Shown: positions 1 to 9,157, numbered from the stretch's first letter. The stretch is 38,771 bases of DNA from Melioribacteraceae bacterium (GCA_028282005.1 JANQIV010000035.1:1-38771); one strand, 5' to 3'. A program made the numbers and translations. The notes: generated from the sequence alone by a model not told the origin.

Positions 1-573
1 TTTTTTATAATATATTTTGGCTTGCTCTAAATAAACTAATGCGGAATCATGCTCTCCAATACTTGATTTGACTAATCCTATGTTGTTCATCGCGTTGCCG
101 GCATTGAAGTTGTTATCTCTCTCAACCGACCTTTTAAAGACTAACTTAAATTTACTTAGGCTGGAATCATTTTCGCCAATTTGATTATAAGAAATGCCGT
201 AAGCATTGTGAATGAGAGTAACAAGTGAATCGAGATGTAGTTTCTCGGAAACTTCAAGCCCCTCTTTGAGATACTTAAAAGCTTCATCAAAATTGTGCAG
301 TCTGCTATACGACTCCCCGAGCAAATAAGCTGATTCTGCAATCCCCGGATCATAATTGATGGCTTTTGAAAGTTGGTAAGCCGAGTCTGCATAAACTCTA
401 ACTTGACGAAAATCAGAAAAGAAGAACTCGTTAGCAATATCTAAATAAATTTTTACTTTATTTGAGTCATCAGGTATTTCGGCAAGTTGATTTAATTTGA
501 GTCCGGATGGATCCTGAGATTGTCCAAAAGTAATGAGAAAATTTATAGTAAGTAAAATCATTAGGTGTCGCAT
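1..573 (-). CDS. Secreted TPR-repeat protein, 3' part cut off by the window edge
   Basis: The reading frame starts at ATG 573-571 (MRHLMILLTINF) and stays open for 191 codons to the left edge, so the C-terminus is missing. A short hydrophobic signal peptide ends near FGQSQ. After it come helical repeats of TPR type: GIAESAYLLGESYSRLHNFDEAFKYL, GDNFNAGNAMNNIG-like and EHDSALVYLEQAK stretches with the A-x-Y-L-G and Y-x-x-A spacing. In Bacteroidota such N-terminal TPR blocks with a signal peptide often precede a transmembrane helix and a histidine kinase, LuxR or adenylate cyclase output domain, but that part lies outside the window, so the function is open. No neighbour on its 5' side is obviously co-transcribed. 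Confidence 0.8.
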   Translation of the reverse strand, partial: MRHLMILLTINFLITFGQSQDPSGLKLNQLAEIPDDSNKVKIYLDIANEFFFSDFRQVRVYADSAYQLSKAINYDPGIAESAYLLGESYSRLHNFDEAFKYLKEGLEVSEKLHLDSLVTLIHNAYGISYNQIGENDSSLSKFKLVFKRSVERDNNFNAGNAMNNIGLVKSSIGEHDSALVYLEQAKIYYKK

Positions 574-675
574 AAATCACTTTCATTTGATATTGTTCGC
601 ACAAGATATTATCGGAAAATACCTGCGCCTATTAATAGCAACAAATATTAATTACTTTTTGATAAATATCCCATC

Positions 676-715
676 AAAAAAATTCTGAAATCAAAAATTA
701 ATTGATTTCAGAATT
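676..715 (-). terminator. Rho-independent terminator of the aldo/keto reductase gene
   Basis: Two perfect 14-base arms (AATTCTGAAATCAA at 681-694 and its complement at 702-715) enclose a 7-base loop. On the minus strand the hairpin is followed at once by a run of seven T (676-682 read in reverse). It lies 60 bases past the reductase stop codon. Confidence 0.85.
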
Positions 716-774
716 GAACATAAATTTAATTTGTTATTCTTCCGGCTAAGAAATGCGGCTCCTAAGTGAATACA

Positions 775-1749
775 TTATTGCAGCGTCAATGCCATTCCGA
801 AATCGTTATATCTATTGCCTTTCACGAGATCATAAAGTTTGTCTAACTCAGCAACTTCATCACTGCTCAATTCAATTTTCAGCGCATCGATGTTTTCAAC
901 TAAATATTTTTCTCTTTTTGTACCGGGGATCGGAATAATGTCTTCACCTTTTGCGAGAACCCACGCAAGCGCAATTTGAGAAGCTTTTACATCTTTGTTT
1001 GCTGCAATCTCTTCAACTTTTGCAATTATCTTTTGGTTTGATTCAAAGTTCTCTGCTTCCATTCTTGGTAAGTGTGTTCTATAATCTTTTGGATCTTGAA
1101 CTTTGCTGAATTTACCTGTTAAAATTCCTCTGCCAAGCGGGCTATATGCCACAGTCGCAACTCCCAATTCACGGCATTCATTCATGTTTGCTTCTTCAAT
1201 GTCTCGTGTCCAAATAGAATATTCAGACTGAACAGCAGCAATCGGATGTACTGCATGAGCTTTTTTAAGTGTTTCCCCTTTTACTTCGGAAAGCCCGAGA
1301 TATCTGACTTTACCTTCTTTTACAAGTTCAGCCATCGCACCAACTGTATCTTCAATAGGAGTTTCGGGATCGACTCTGTGACAGTAATACAAATCAATTG
1401 TGTCTATTCCCAGTCTTTTTAAGCTGGCTTCACATGCTTGTTTTACGTATTCCGGTTTACCGCTTACGCCTTCAAACTCACCATTCGGTCCACGCAAAAT
1501 TGCAAATTTTGTTGCAAGTGTAACTTGATCAAATTTACCTTTTAATGCTTTGCCGAGTAATTCTTCGTTATGACCGCTGCCGTACATATCAGCAGTGTCG
1601 AAGAAGTCAACTCCCAGATCAACTGCTTTATGAATTGTATTGATTGACTGCTGTTCGTCGGTTTCTCCGTAAAATTCTGACATACCCATCGTACCTAATC
1701 CGATTGGGAATACATTCAAATCGCTGTTTCCGATTTTTCTTTTTTGCAT
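775..1749 (-). CDS. Aldo/keto reductase
   Basis: A 324-residue NADPH-dependent oxidoreductase of the aldo/keto reductase family, a cytoplasmic TIM barrel that reduces aldehydes or ketones. The catalytic tetrad is visible: Asp and Tyr in DTADMYG, Lys in TLATKF and His in YYCHRVD. The C-terminal cofactor region [19 protein letters not shown] is typical of the AKR13/YakC-like group. The start at 1749 is chosen over upstream in-frame starts because AAGGAGAAAA sits just before it and the family begins at [11 protein letters not shown]. The gene lies 56 bases downstream of a TetR gene on the same strand, and a TetR-type palindrome overlaps its leader, so repression by that TetR is likely. The physiological substrate cannot be told; stress detoxification of carbonyls is a reasonable guess. 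Confidence 0.93.
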   Translation of the reverse strand: MQKRKIGNSDLNVFPIGLGTMGMSEFYGETDEQQSINTIHKAVDLGVDFFDTADMYGSGHNEELLGKALKGKFDQVTLATKFAILRGPNGEFEGVSGKPEYVKQACEASLKRLGIDTIDLYYCHRVDPETPIEDTVGAMAELVKEGKVRYLGLSEVKGETLKKAHAVHPIAAVQSEYSIWTRDIEEANMNECRELGVATVAYSPLGRGILTGKFSKVQDPKDYRTHLPRMEAENFESNQKIIAKVEEIAANKDVKASQIALAWVLAKGEDIIPIPGTKREKYLVENIDALKIELSSDEVAELDKLYDLVKGNRYNDFGMALTLQ

Positions 1750-1763
1750 TTTTTCTCCTTTTC

Positions 1764-1781
1764 TAAATGAATATTCATTCA
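1764..1781 (-). promoter_or_regulatory. TetR operator before the aldo/keto reductase (FadR-box-like)
   Basis: On the minus strand this reads TGAATGAATATTCATTTA, containing the perfect palindrome AATGAATATTCATT. The 20 bases at 1762-1781 match 2391-2410, upstream of the tetR gene, at 19 of 20 positions. From memory the Bacillus subtilis FadR consensus is TGAATGAMTANTCATTCA; this site agrees at 17 of 18. It ends about 14 bases before the reductase start, next to its ribosome site, so a bound repressor would block transcription. Confidence 0.75.
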
Positions 1782-1805
1782 TTAGTTTTTTAAAAAAATA
1801 GGTTT

Positions 1806-2378
1806 TTAATTCTTCACTGCATCCCAGCACCCCTGGAATGCTGCAGCAATTAATTCTTCTTCGAGTTCAACTTTGTTTCTCTGACAAGTTTTCACCAACT
1901 CACCAGCCGGCGCAAAAAACAAAGCATAAAATACTTCCGGTGGAATTTCTTTTACTATTTTCTCCCTTTTTGCTTTTTCAACTAATTTTATAAAAGGCTC
2001 GAATATTTTCAATCCCTCTTCAACAGTTTCAAATTTAATAAATGGCGAATTTCTAAATTGCTCCATTACATTGAACTCTGCTTTATGATTCTGCTTAAAT
2101 TTAACAGAATTCCGCCAAACCATTTCAAAAGCATCTCTTACGGGAATTGAATCCGAAACACCCTCCATCAAAGAAGCGCTATACTTTTTCTTTATTTCAA
2201 GATAAAGATTGTTTAAAAGATCATCTTTGTTTTTGTAATAAAGATAAATTGTGCCGGCAGCAACATTTGCCTCTTTTGCTATCATAGACATCGGAGTGGA
2301 ATGAAATCCATTTTCGTGGAGCAGTTTTACCGATGCCCAGTAAATCGCTTCTTTTTTATCTTGTAAATTTTCTGTCAT
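1806..2378 (-). CDS. TetR/AcrR family transcriptional repressor
   Basis: A 190-residue DNA-binding regulator. The N-terminal helix-turn-helix is clear: a helix [20 protein letters not shown], then [30 protein letters not shown], the TetR signature. The C-terminal ligand-binding half ([33 protein letters not shown]) resembles the TetR_C domains of fatty-acid or efflux regulators. ATG 2378 is chosen because an upstream in-frame start at 2417 would put the operator inside the coding sequence. No good ribosome site is visible. A palindrome at 2393-2410 sits 15-32 bases upstream and a near copy precedes the downstream reductase, so autoregulation plus control of the reductase is the simplest reading. 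The ligand is unknown. Confidence 0.92.
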   Translation of the reverse strand: MTENLQDKKEAIYWASVKLLHENGFHSTPMSMIAKEANVAAGTIYLYYKNKDDLLNNLYLEIKKKYSASLMEGVSDSIPVRDAFEMVWRNSVKFKQNHKAEFNVMEQFRNSPFIKFETVEEGLKIFEPFIKLVEKAKREKIVKEIPPEVFYALFFAPAGELVKTCQRNKVELEEELIAAAFQGCWDAVKN

Positions 2379-2392
2379 AACAGCAGTAAATC

Positions 2393-2410
2393 TAAATGAA
2401 TGTTCATTCA
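2393..2410 (-). promoter_or_regulatory. TetR operator before its own gene
   Basis: Minus-strand sequence TGAATGAACATTCATTTA, with perfect arms TGAATG and CATTCA around two bases. It differs by one base from the copy at 1764-1781. Its position just upstream of the tetR start suggests autorepression. Confidence 0.72.
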
Positions 2411-2462
2411 GTGTCAAGTTTAAAATGAAACAGGAAAGTCATTCACCTGCCTCATCAATTTT

Positions 2463-3203
2463 TTAATATGCTTCTTCACGCAGCAATTCAATCAACTCCC
2501 AGTTAATTCCAATTGCAGGAGATGTTACTCTTCTAATTAAATAAGGCGGCTTATTTGTTAAAAACAATTCAGAAACTATTTCGTTTTCTCCGATTAAGTT
2601 TGTTAATTTGACTTTTACTACCGAGTTTTCACCATCTTCTTCCAAAATCTCAAATAAATTTTCGATTTCTCCGGCTTCTGTTCCACTATAAAACTTGTAA
2701 TTGGATTTCCCTCTTCCCGAAAGTGATGCGATGAACAAATGATGCATTCCACCTTCAAAAACAGAATTTTTGAAATCTGCTTTCAATTGAACGGATGTAT
2801 CTTTTTTAGCGTAAATCGCTCCGCCCAGCAAAGAGTTATCCCCATAATAATTTATTTTGGTGGATAAATCAGCAGCAAACCCGGCAGGCAAAATTTGCAT
2901 TATTGGTTTAAACGTGTTTTTCCCAAAAATTACCTGGTCGTAAACCGTAGCACTTTGAAAGCGCATATCCCATTTCAGATAAAAAGCATCAATCCCGTTT
3001 GTTTTATATTCTCTCAAATCGACTATAGCCGTAGCGAAATCTTCGCCGTTTTTAGTCAATTTATATTTCGCCGTGAAGGGTTTTATAAGCTTGTAATCGA
3101 ATAATTCACTGCCGGGTTCGAGTAATTCATAACTATTTTGTCCTTGAGCAAAAACAGATACAAAAGAAAAAAAAGTTAGAAAAACAATTTTAAGGAAATT
3201 CAT
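2463..3203 (-). CDS. Secreted DUF3108 domain protein
   Basis: A 246-residue exported protein. The first 20 residues (MNFLKIVFLTFFSFVSVFAQ) form a signal peptide, and the mature part matches the DUF3108 pattern of a beta-rich periplasmic or outer-membrane-associated domain: FTAKYKLTKNGEDFATAIVDL near the start, and a late stretch VVKVKLTNLIGENEIVSELFLTNKPPYLIRRVTS. The longer reading frame to 3314 is rejected because 3203 gives a clean signal peptide and a purine-rich GGGGAT ribosome site. It begins 76 bases after the LytTR gene on the same strand and could be its target or partner. Function of the family is not established. Confidence 0.75.
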   Translation of the reverse strand: MNFLKIVFLTFFSFVSVFAQGQNSYELLEPGSELFDYKLIKPFTAKYKLTKNGEDFATAIVDLREYKTNGIDAFYLKWDMRFQSATVYDQVIFGKNTFKPIMQILPAGFAADLSTKINYYGDNSLLGGAIYAKKDTSVQLKADFKNSVFEGGMHHLFIASLSGRGKSNYKFYSGTEAGEIENLFEILEEDGENSVVKVKLTNLIGENEIVSELFLTNKPPYLIRRVTSPAIGINWELIELLREEAY

Positions 3204-3279
3204 TTTATCCCCATTTAGTTGAAAAACTAAATTTAGCGAGGAAAATTTGACGAATGAAGTTTTGAGCAGTGAGTTGGGT

Positions 3280-4164
3280 TTAAAGTGAAGTAAATTGGAA
3301 TTGACTCTTCCCAATGAGTTTAGATAACTCTTTTTTTCTGCTTCGGCTCATTTTAAGTTGAGTCCCTTCATATAAAGTAACGAGGTAATCTCCCTTATTA
3401 AGGTGCTCCAATTCCTTAATTTTTTCAACATTTATAATATGAGAACGGTGGATTCTGTAGAATTTATTTTTGTCGAGCTGCTTTTCGATATTGTTTAGTG
3501 ATTCCCGCAAAAGATATTTTTTGCCTGAAACATTTATTTCAATGTAATAATCTGCAGCCTCAATCCAATCGATGTTTTCTATTTTTAAATAAATTGTTCG
3601 TCCTTTATTTTTAATCGCAATTTTTTTAAGACGACCTTTACCATTGAGCTCGAATTCTTCAACTTTTGCTTCGAGTTGGTTGATATCTTTTCTGAGACCT
3701 TCATTATTACTTCGTTCTGACTTGTAATTAATAAAATATAAATAAGCGTGGCTGGCTAAAAGAAGTAGCCAATAAACCAAAATATCTTTGTGTATTGAAA
3801 ACAAAGCAATATTAATAAGATTTTTATTAAATCTTTCGTCGAACAAAGCCGCGCCTTCAAAAATCGCATTAGTGATATTTTCCAGAAATATGTGTACAAA
3901 AGCAATGATAAGTGAACTGAAGATGTTAATTACAATAGATTTGAGCCATTTTGTTTTGCTAAGCGGAAATTTAACAGCAAGAAAGTAAATAACCGGGGAT
4001 AAAATTGCCCATAAATACCAAGAGGATAAATGAAGTAAAAGCAAAGTTTGATAAGAAATACCAAATTTTTCAGCTGTACCGCTAAAATAAACTTGTAATG
4101 AAGTAATTATTGCAATGAATGTAAAAAACGCAAAAACATACAGTATATTCTTCGATTTAACCAA
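3280..4164 (-). CDS. Membrane-anchored LytTR family transcriptional regulator
   Basis: A 294-residue protein with four hydrophobic segments in the first 150 residues (about 8-27, 40-64, 75-96, 128-146), a short coiled-coil linker (NNEGLRKDINQLEAKVEEF) and a C-terminal LytTR DNA-binding domain from about residue 185: RTIYLKIENIDWIEAADYY, KKYLLRESLNNIEKQL and FYRIHRSHIINVEKIKEL are diagnostic. It has no response-regulator receiver domain, so sensing is probably through the membrane part. The start is TTG at 4164; no ATG or GTG occurs between it and the upstream in-frame TAG, and later Met residues would remove a membrane helix. It is divergent from the DUF3109-rpoN operon and just upstream of the DUF3108 gene. 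Confidence 0.87.
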   Translation of the reverse strand: MVKSKNILYVFAFFTFIAIITSLQVYFSGTAEKFGISYQTLLLLHLSSWYLWAILSPVIYFLAVKFPLSKTKWLKSIVINIFSSLIIAFVHIFLENITNAIFEGAALFDERFNKNLINIALFSIHKDILVYWLLLLASHAYLYFINYKSERSNNEGLRKDINQLEAKVEEFELNGKGRLKKIAIKNKGRTIYLKIENIDWIEAADYYIEINVSGKKYLLRESLNNIEKQLDKNKFYRIHRSHIINVEKIKELEHLNKGDYLVTLYEGTQLKMSRSRKKELSKLIGKSQFQFTSL

Positions 4165-4312
4165 ATCAACCCGATTAATTATCTGCTATAAGTTTATTAG
4201 TCGAAATCAAACGAATTTGGTTAGAAAATTCATTTTTGAGATGTTTAAATCAATTTATTTTTTTGTTTCAAAATGCAAAAACATTATATTTAGCAAAAAT
4301 TATTCCAAGTTA

Positions 4313-4879
4313 ATGAACAACAATTTAATCGAAATAGACGGAGTTTTAGTAAACAAAGAGATTGTAGAAACTAAATTCACTTGCGATCTTGACGTGTGTA
4401 AAGGTGCGTGCTGCACAATGGAAAGTGAATATGGTGCCCCGTTAACTGAAGATGAAGTAAAGAAGATCAAAAAAATTCTCCCGACTGTAAAAGAATATTT
4501 GTCTGAAAAAAGTATTAAAACTATTGAAATTGATGGATTTTATAATGAAAAGCACGATCAGTTTATGACAACAAGCATAAACAACGAAGATTGTGTTTTC
4601 GTTTATTACGAAGGCGACGTAGCAAAATGTGCTATTGAAAAAGCTTATTTTGATGGTAAAGTGAAATTCAGGAAACCGATATCGTGTCATTTATTTCCGA
4701 TAAGAGTGAGCAATTTTGGTGGAGCTGTTTTGAGATATGAAAAATACAAAGACTGTGATTGCGCGCTTGAAAAAGGTGTGGAAACGCAATTAAGCATAAA
4801 TGAATTCTGCAATGATGCGCTTGAAAGAGAATTTGGCAAAAAATTTACAGAAAAATTAGCTGGACATAACGGGAATTAA
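4313..4879 (+). CDS. DUF3109 Cys-rich protein (YkgJ-like metal or Fe-S binding)
   Basis: A 188-residue cytoplasmic protein of the DUF3109 family. Near the N-terminus it has CDLDVCKGACC, a C-x4-C-x3-CC cluster like that of YkgJ-type putative zinc/iron-chelating domains, followed by further cysteines in EDCVF, AKCAIE, ISCHLFPIRV, KDCDC and NEFC. This points to a metal or iron-sulfur site; the role is unknown. The start at ATG 4313 is chosen because the family begins around LIEIDGVLVNKEIV; an in-frame extension back to 4115 is AT-rich non-coding sequence. The gene ends two bases before rpoN, so the two are almost certainly co-transcribed and translationally linked. Confidence 0.85.
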   Translation: MNNNLIEIDGVLVNKEIVETKFTCDLDVCKGACCTMESEYGAPLTEDEVKKIKKILPTVKEYLSEKSIKTIEIDGFYNEKHDQFMTTSINNEDCVFVYYEGDVAKCAIEKAYFDGKVKFRKPISCHLFPIRVSNFGGAVLRYEKYKDCDCALEKGVETQLSINEFCNDALEREFGKKFTEKLAGHNGN

Positions 4880-4881
4880 AT

Positions 4882-6354
4882 ATGTTATCACTTCAGCAAA
4901 AATTATCTCTTTCGCAAAAACTTTCGCCGCAGCAAATACAATATCAAAAACTGCTTCAGCTAAATACGCTTGCCCTTGAACAAAGAATTAAAACCGAATT
5001 AGAACTAAATCCGATTTTAGAAGAAGTGCTCGATGAAGAATTTGAAATGACTATGGAACAGGAAGAGCAGAAAAAGGAAAACGAAAGCGATTCCGATACT
5101 GATTCAGATGAAGAAAAATATGATGAAAAGCAAGACGAGTTTGATGCTGAAGATTATATGAATGAAGCAGATTTTGACGAAGACAGAATAAATTATAGTC
5201 AGGATGATGATAAAACTCAGCCCGTTGCCCCTTCCCGCTCTACTTTAATGGATTCACTAATTGACCAGCTACACATGCTCAACCTGTCCGAAGAAGAGAC
5301 AATGCTTGGTGAAGTAATTCTTAACAATCTTGATAAAGACGGTTACTTCAAAGAAGATATGGAAAAGATTGTAACCGATCTAAATTTATTTGAGCATTTA
5401 GATGTAACTATTGAACAAGCTGAAAATGTTTTAAAGAAAATTCAATTGTTTGATCCGATTGGAATTGGCGCAAGAACTCTACAGGAATGTTTGCTAATTC
5501 AATTGGATAATTCCGACCACGATCAGTATTATACTTTTCTCGCGAAGAAGTTATTAACAGAACATTATAAAGACTTTACACATAAGCGTTTTGATAATAT
5601 CCAGCGAAATATGAATATGTGTAAAGAGACTTTAAAAACTACTCTCGAACTAATTCAAAAACTCAATCCCAAGCCTGGCGAAGGAAGTATTGCATCAGAA
5701 GAAGCGAATCAAATTACACCTGATTTTCTAATCGAGAAAGTTGACGAAAATTATATCGTGACACTCAATGACCGTAGTGTTCCTTCGGTAACATTGAGCA
5801 AAACTTACCTTGAAATGCTTGACGGCAAAAAAGGTAAACGCAAAGTAACTCAGCAAGAAAAAGATACCCGCAAGTTTTTACGAGAAAAATTTGAATCTGC
5901 AAAATGGTTTATTGCCTCAATTCAGCAAAGGCGACAAACATTGCTTAAAATAATGCAGGCAATTTTAGAGAAGCAATATGAGTTTTTTGAATACGGGCCA
6001 AAAGCTCTACGCCCAATGATTTACAAAGACATCGCTGATGAAGTAATGATGGACATTTCAACAATCAGCCGTGTAGTTAACGGAAAGTACGTGCAAAGTC
6101 CGCAGGGTATTCACGAATTAAAATATTTCTTCAGCGAAGGTTTATCTACAGACTCCGGCAATGAAGTTTCAAACAAGCACATCAAAATATTAATAAAAGA
6201 AATCTGCGAAAGTGAACCGAAGAGCGCACCGTACAGCGATGACAAAATTTCGAAAATTTTACAGGATAAAGGAATACATATCGCACGCCGTACAGTTGCT
6301 AAATACAGAGAGCAGCAGCAGATTCCCGTTGCAAGGCTCCGCAAAGAATTATGA
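4882..6354 (+). CDS. rpoN: RNA polymerase sigma-54 factor RpoN
   Basis: A 490-residue sigma-54, which directs RNA polymerase to -24/-12 promoters and needs an AAA+ activator. Region I is the Gln/Leu-rich N-terminus (LSLSQKLSPQQIQYQKLLQL, then ELELNPILEE); an acidic region II follows at about 50-115 (ESDSDTDSDEEKYDEK); the core-binding part has the GIGARTLQECL motif; a helix-turn-helix is at MDISTISRVVNGKYVQSP; and the RpoN box ARRTVAKYRE is 13 residues from the end. All parts are present, so the factor should work. It starts two bases after the DUF3109 gene and overlaps the next gene by ATGA. Confidence 0.97.
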   Translation: MLSLQQKLSLSQKLSPQQIQYQKLLQLNTLALEQRIKTELELNPILEEVLDEEFEMTMEQEEQKKENESDSDTDSDEEKYDEKQDEFDAEDYMNEADFDEDRINYSQDDDKTQPVAPSRSTLMDSLIDQLHMLNLSEEETMLGEVILNNLDKDGYFKEDMEKIVTDLNLFEHLDVTIEQAENVLKKIQLFDPIGIGARTLQECLLIQLDNSDHDQYYTFLAKKLLTEHYKDFTHKRFDNIQRNMNMCKETLKTTLELIQKLNPKPGEGSIASEEANQITPDFLIEKVDENYIVTLNDRSVPSVTLSKTYLEMLDGKKGKRKVTQQEKDTRKFLREKFESAKWFIASIQQRRQTLLKIMQAILEKQYEFFEYGPKALRPMIYKDIADEVMMDISTISRVVNGKYVQSPQGIHELKYFFSEGLSTDSGNEVSNKHIKILIKEICESEPKSAPYSDDKISKILQDKGIHIARRTVAKYREQQQIPVARLRKEL

Positions 6355-6977
6355 GTTATGTGAATGATGTTGCAATCATAATTTTTCTTTTTGTTTTATT
6401 TGCCGTATCACATTCCATTTTAGCCAATCCGAAAATCAAAAATAAAATTGCAATTCGCGTTGGGAATAACTTTGCATTTTACAGGGCTTTCTACAATTTG
6501 ACTGCGCTGATGTCTCTGGTTTTCATTTACGAAATATCTCCAGCTCCTGATTTAACAATTTATGACCTGAAATTCCCGTATGACATAATTATTTATTTTT
6601 TGCAGGTTCTAAGCGTAGTAGGAATATTTTGGTCCTTTAAAGTTATTGATGGAAGTGAATTTTTTGGTATCAGTCAAATAAAAAGATATTTAAATGGAAC
6701 CTACTCAACCAAAGAGTCAGATGATAATTCCGAATTAGTTATTAAAGGTGCATTTAAATATTCACGCCATCCCCTCTATTTCTTCATAATTCTATTTCTC
6801 GGCCTGCGTCCAACCATGGATTTATTTTATCTCACATTTTATTTATGTTTCGTTTCTTATTTTGTGATAGGTTCTTATTTTGAAGAAAAAAATCTCATCG
6901 CAAAATTTGGAAACGAATATTTGGAATATCAAAGCAGGGTCCCGCGTCTTATTCCCTACAAGATATTTTTTAAGTAA
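6351..6977 (+). CDS. Integral membrane methyltransferase-like protein (ICMT/NnrU fold)
   Basis: A 208-residue protein with about six hydrophobic segments. The C-terminal third carries the isoprenylcysteine carboxyl methyltransferase-type signature: YSRHPLYFF, then SYFEEKNLIAKFGNEYLEYQSRVPRLIPY, which binds S-adenosylmethionine in that fold. This arrangement is shared by ICMT, PEMT-like, NnrU and methanethiol methyltransferase (MddA) proteins, so the substrate cannot be chosen from sequence alone. The start ATG overlaps the rpoN stop as ATGA, indicating coupled translation. hslV starts 12 bases downstream, so the gene is embedded in a rpoN-hslVU operon; no functional link is obvious. Confidence 0.8.
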   Translation: MSYVNDVAIIIFLFVLFAVSHSILANPKIKNKIAIRVGNNFAFYRAFYNLTALMSLVFIYEISPAPDLTIYDLKFPYDIIIYFLQVLSVVGIFWSFKVIDGSEFFGISQIKRYLNGTYSTKESDDNSELVIKGAFKYSRHPLYFFIILFLGLRPTMDLFYLTFYLCFVSYFVIGSYFEEKNLIAKFGNEYLEYQSRVPRLIPYKIFFK

Positions 6978-6989
6978 AAGGAGAAAAAA

Positions 6990-7538
6990 TTGTCAAGAAA
7001 AGTAGAAATCAGGGCAACCACTATCTTGGGGTTGATCCACAAAGGTAAAGCAGCTATTGGCGGTGACGGACAGGTTACACTTGGAAATACCGTGATGAAA
7101 CATAAATCGACAAAAATTAGAAAACTATTAAACGGGAAAGTTTTAACAGGCTTTGCAGGCAGTGCTGCTGATGCTTTCACTTTATTAAATAGATTTGAAG
7201 AAAAGCTTGAGCAATACAGCGGAAATGTAAGCCGTTCAGTTGTTGAACTTGCTAAAGATTGGAGAACGGACAAATATTTACGCAGACTTGAAGCAATGCT
7301 TGCAGTAATTTCGGAAGACAAAGTATTTGTTGTTTCGGGAACCGGTGATGTAATTGAACCGGATGATGGTATTATTGCAATTGGTTCCGGTGGAAGTTAC
7401 GCTTTGGCAGCAGCAAGAATGTTAGTAAAATACAGCGATCTTTCTTCGGAAGAGATTGTAAAAGAAGCATTACAAACAGCTGCTGATATTTGTATTTATA
7501 CAAACGATAATATCAGTGTTGAAGAAATAGAAAAATAA
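6990..7538 (+). CDS. hslV: ATP-dependent protease peptidase subunit HslV (ClpQ)
   Basis: The proteasome-like threonine peptidase of the HslUV complex. The N-terminus reads [20 protein letters not shown]: catalysis needs Thr exposed at the N-terminus, so about nine residues (through Ala) must be removed before TTIL. Typical HslV motifs follow: [44 protein letters not shown]. The start is TTG 6990 behind a strong AAAAGGAGAAAAA ribosome site. Length 182 is normal. hslU follows after 12 bases, so the two subunits are made together, as in most bacteria. Confidence 0.97.
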   Translation: MSRKVEIRATTILGLIHKGKAAIGGDGQVTLGNTVMKHKSTKIRKLLNGKVLTGFAGSAADAFTLLNRFEEKLEQYSGNVSRSVVELAKDWRTDKYLRRLEAMLAVISEDKVFVVSGTGDVIEPDDGIIAIGSGGSYALAAARMLVKYSDLSSEEIVKEALQTAADICIYTNDNISVEEIEK

Positions 7539-7550
7539 AACAGGAAAATA

Positions 7551-8915
7551 ATGAACAACGCAAAAAATTTAACTCCCTCTCAAATTGTAAATGAGCTTGA
7601 TAAATACATAATTGGACAGAACGATGCGAAACGTGCAGTAGCAATTGCTTTAAGAAATAGATGGAGACGACAGCAAGTTACAGAAGATATTAAAGACGAG
7701 ATAATGCCGAACAACATTATTCTTATTGGGCCTACAGGTGTCGGTAAAACTGAGATTGCACGCAGACTTGCAAAGCTTAGCGGCGCACCATTTATAAAAG
7801 TAGAAGCATCAAAATTTACTGAAGTGGGTTATGTTGGTAGAGATGTTGAATCGATGATCCGTGATTTGACAGAGCTTGCTATTAATATGGTTCGCGCTGA
7901 AAAAACTGTAGAGGTTGAAGAGAAAGCAACAAGAGTTGCTGAAGACAAAATTTTAGATATTCTTATTCCGCCGGTAAAAAAGCCAGGTGCAGGTGCTTCT
8001 GAAGAAAAAGAAAATGAAGCTTTACAAAATGAGAAGACTCGCGAATGGATGAGGAAAAAATTACAGGACGGTGAGCTTGATGACAAAATGATCGAGTTTG
8101 ACGCTACAGCAAATCCGCAAGTTGGAATGCAGGTGTTAGGGCCAATGGGAATGGATGACATGGGCATTAACATTCAAGAGATTGTCGGCAATATGATGCC
8201 CAAAAAGAAAAAGAAAAGAAAGACATCAATTAAAGAAGCGAAGAAAATTATCACGCAAGAAGAAGCACAAAAATTAATTGATATGGAAGAAGTGCAGAGT
8301 GAAGCAAAGAAAAGAGTGCAGGAATCCGGCATAGTATTTATTGACGAAATAGATAAAGTTGCAGGCGGATCAAAAGCACAAGGCGGACCCGATGTTTCCC
8401 GCGAAGGTGTGCAGAGAGATTTACTTCCAATCGTTGAAGGCTCAACTGTAAATACAAAATACGGTCCAGTAAAAACTGACCACATTTTGTTTATTGCTTC
8501 CGGTGCGTTTCACATTGCAAAACCATCTGACTTAATCCCTGAACTGCAAGGTAGATTCCCGATTCGTGTTGAACTGCAAAGTTTATCGGAAGAAGACTTT
8601 ATAAAAATTCTTACAATACCTGAAAACGCTTTGTTGAAGCAATACACAGCACTGCTCAAAACTGAGACTGTAGATATTGAATTTGACGATAGTGCAATTA
8701 GAGAAATTGCCAAAGATGCTGCATATATAAATGGCGAAGTTGAAAACATTGGGGCAAGAAGGCTGCACACAATCTTAACTACTTTACTTGAAGAAATTTT
8801 ATTTGATGTTCCTGATAAAATTCCTTCAGAAAAAATTTCTATTACAGGTGAAATGGTAAGTGAAAAGTTAGATAAGATTGTTAAGAACAGAGATTTAACA
8901 AAGTATATTTTATAG
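7551..8915 (+). CDS. hslU: HslU ATPase subunit of the HslUV protease
   Basis: A 454-residue AAA+ unfoldase that feeds substrates to HslV. It shows [21 protein letters not shown] at the start, Walker [10 protein letters not shown] at about 60-68, the pore loop [14 protein letters not shown], a charged I-domain insert at about 110-245 (with [13 protein letters not shown]), Walker [10 protein letters not shown], and the sensor/arginine region [12 protein letters not shown]. The C-terminus LTKYIL matches the conserved tail that docks into HslV and switches it on. ATG 7551 is preceded by AGGAAAATA. The operon ends here; a repeat-derived hairpin follows. Confidence 0.97.
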   Translation: MNNAKNLTPSQIVNELDKYIIGQNDAKRAVAIALRNRWRRQQVTEDIKDEIMPNNIILIGPTGVGKTEIARRLAKLSGAPFIKVEASKFTEVGYVGRDVESMIRDLTELAINMVRAEKTVEVEEKATRVAEDKILDILIPPVKKPGAGASEEKENEALQNEKTREWMRKKLQDGELDDKMIEFDATANPQVGMQVLGPMGMDDMGINIQEIVGNMMPKKKKKRKTSIKEAKKIITQEEAQKLIDMEEVQSEAKKRVQESGIVFIDEIDKVAGGSKAQGGPDVSREGVQRDLLPIVEGSTVNTKYGPVKTDHILFIASGAFHIAKPSDLIPELQGRFPIRVELQSLSEEDFIKILTIPENALLKQYTALLKTETVDIEFDDSAIREIAKDAAYINGEVENIGARRLHTILTTLLEEILFDVPDKIPSEKISITGEMVSEKLDKIVKNRDLTKYIL

Positions 8916-8925
8916 TAAAAATTAA

Positions 8926-8971
8926 TCCGGTTTCCGTCATTCTGAGTGTAGTCGAAGAAAAGGAAACCGGA
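8926..8971. repeat. Hairpin with a GTCATTCTGAG repeat fragment after hslU
   Basis: Perfect 10-base arms TCCGGTTTCC (8926-8935) and GGAAACCGGA (8962-8971) enclose 26 bases that begin GTCATTCTGAG and end GTCGAAGAAAA. The inner 11 bases recur in reverse orientation at the end of the element at 32907-33001. It may serve as the hslU terminator, although no T run follows; it looks like a remnant of a dispersed palindromic element. Confidence 0.6.
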
Positions 8972-9157
8972 ATACATTCATACTAATTTGAACCTCGCTC
9001 ATTAAAGCCCTATATTTAATAACAAAATAAATCTAATTGATTTTCGGCCTTAGAATCTTATCAATTTTAATCCCACCAAAATTATTTTCTTCGGTTGTCT
9101 CTTTGATTAGGTTTTGCATTTATTTGAAATAATATGTCTAATAAAATAGGAATTGAT

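Noticed and set aside
156-437. Open frame of 93 codons on the minus strand
   Set aside because: It is a shadow of the partial TPR gene, which has a signal peptide and repeats in another frame.
4158-4223. Inverted repeat TAACCAAAT/ATTTGGTTA in the divergent promoter region
   Set aside because: Arms are 48 bases apart and one overlaps the LytTR start; LytTR sites are usually direct repeats, so it is probably chance.
4115-4312. N-terminal extension of the DUF3109 protein
   Set aside because: AT-rich, overlaps the divergent LytTR gene, has no ribosome site and no family similarity.
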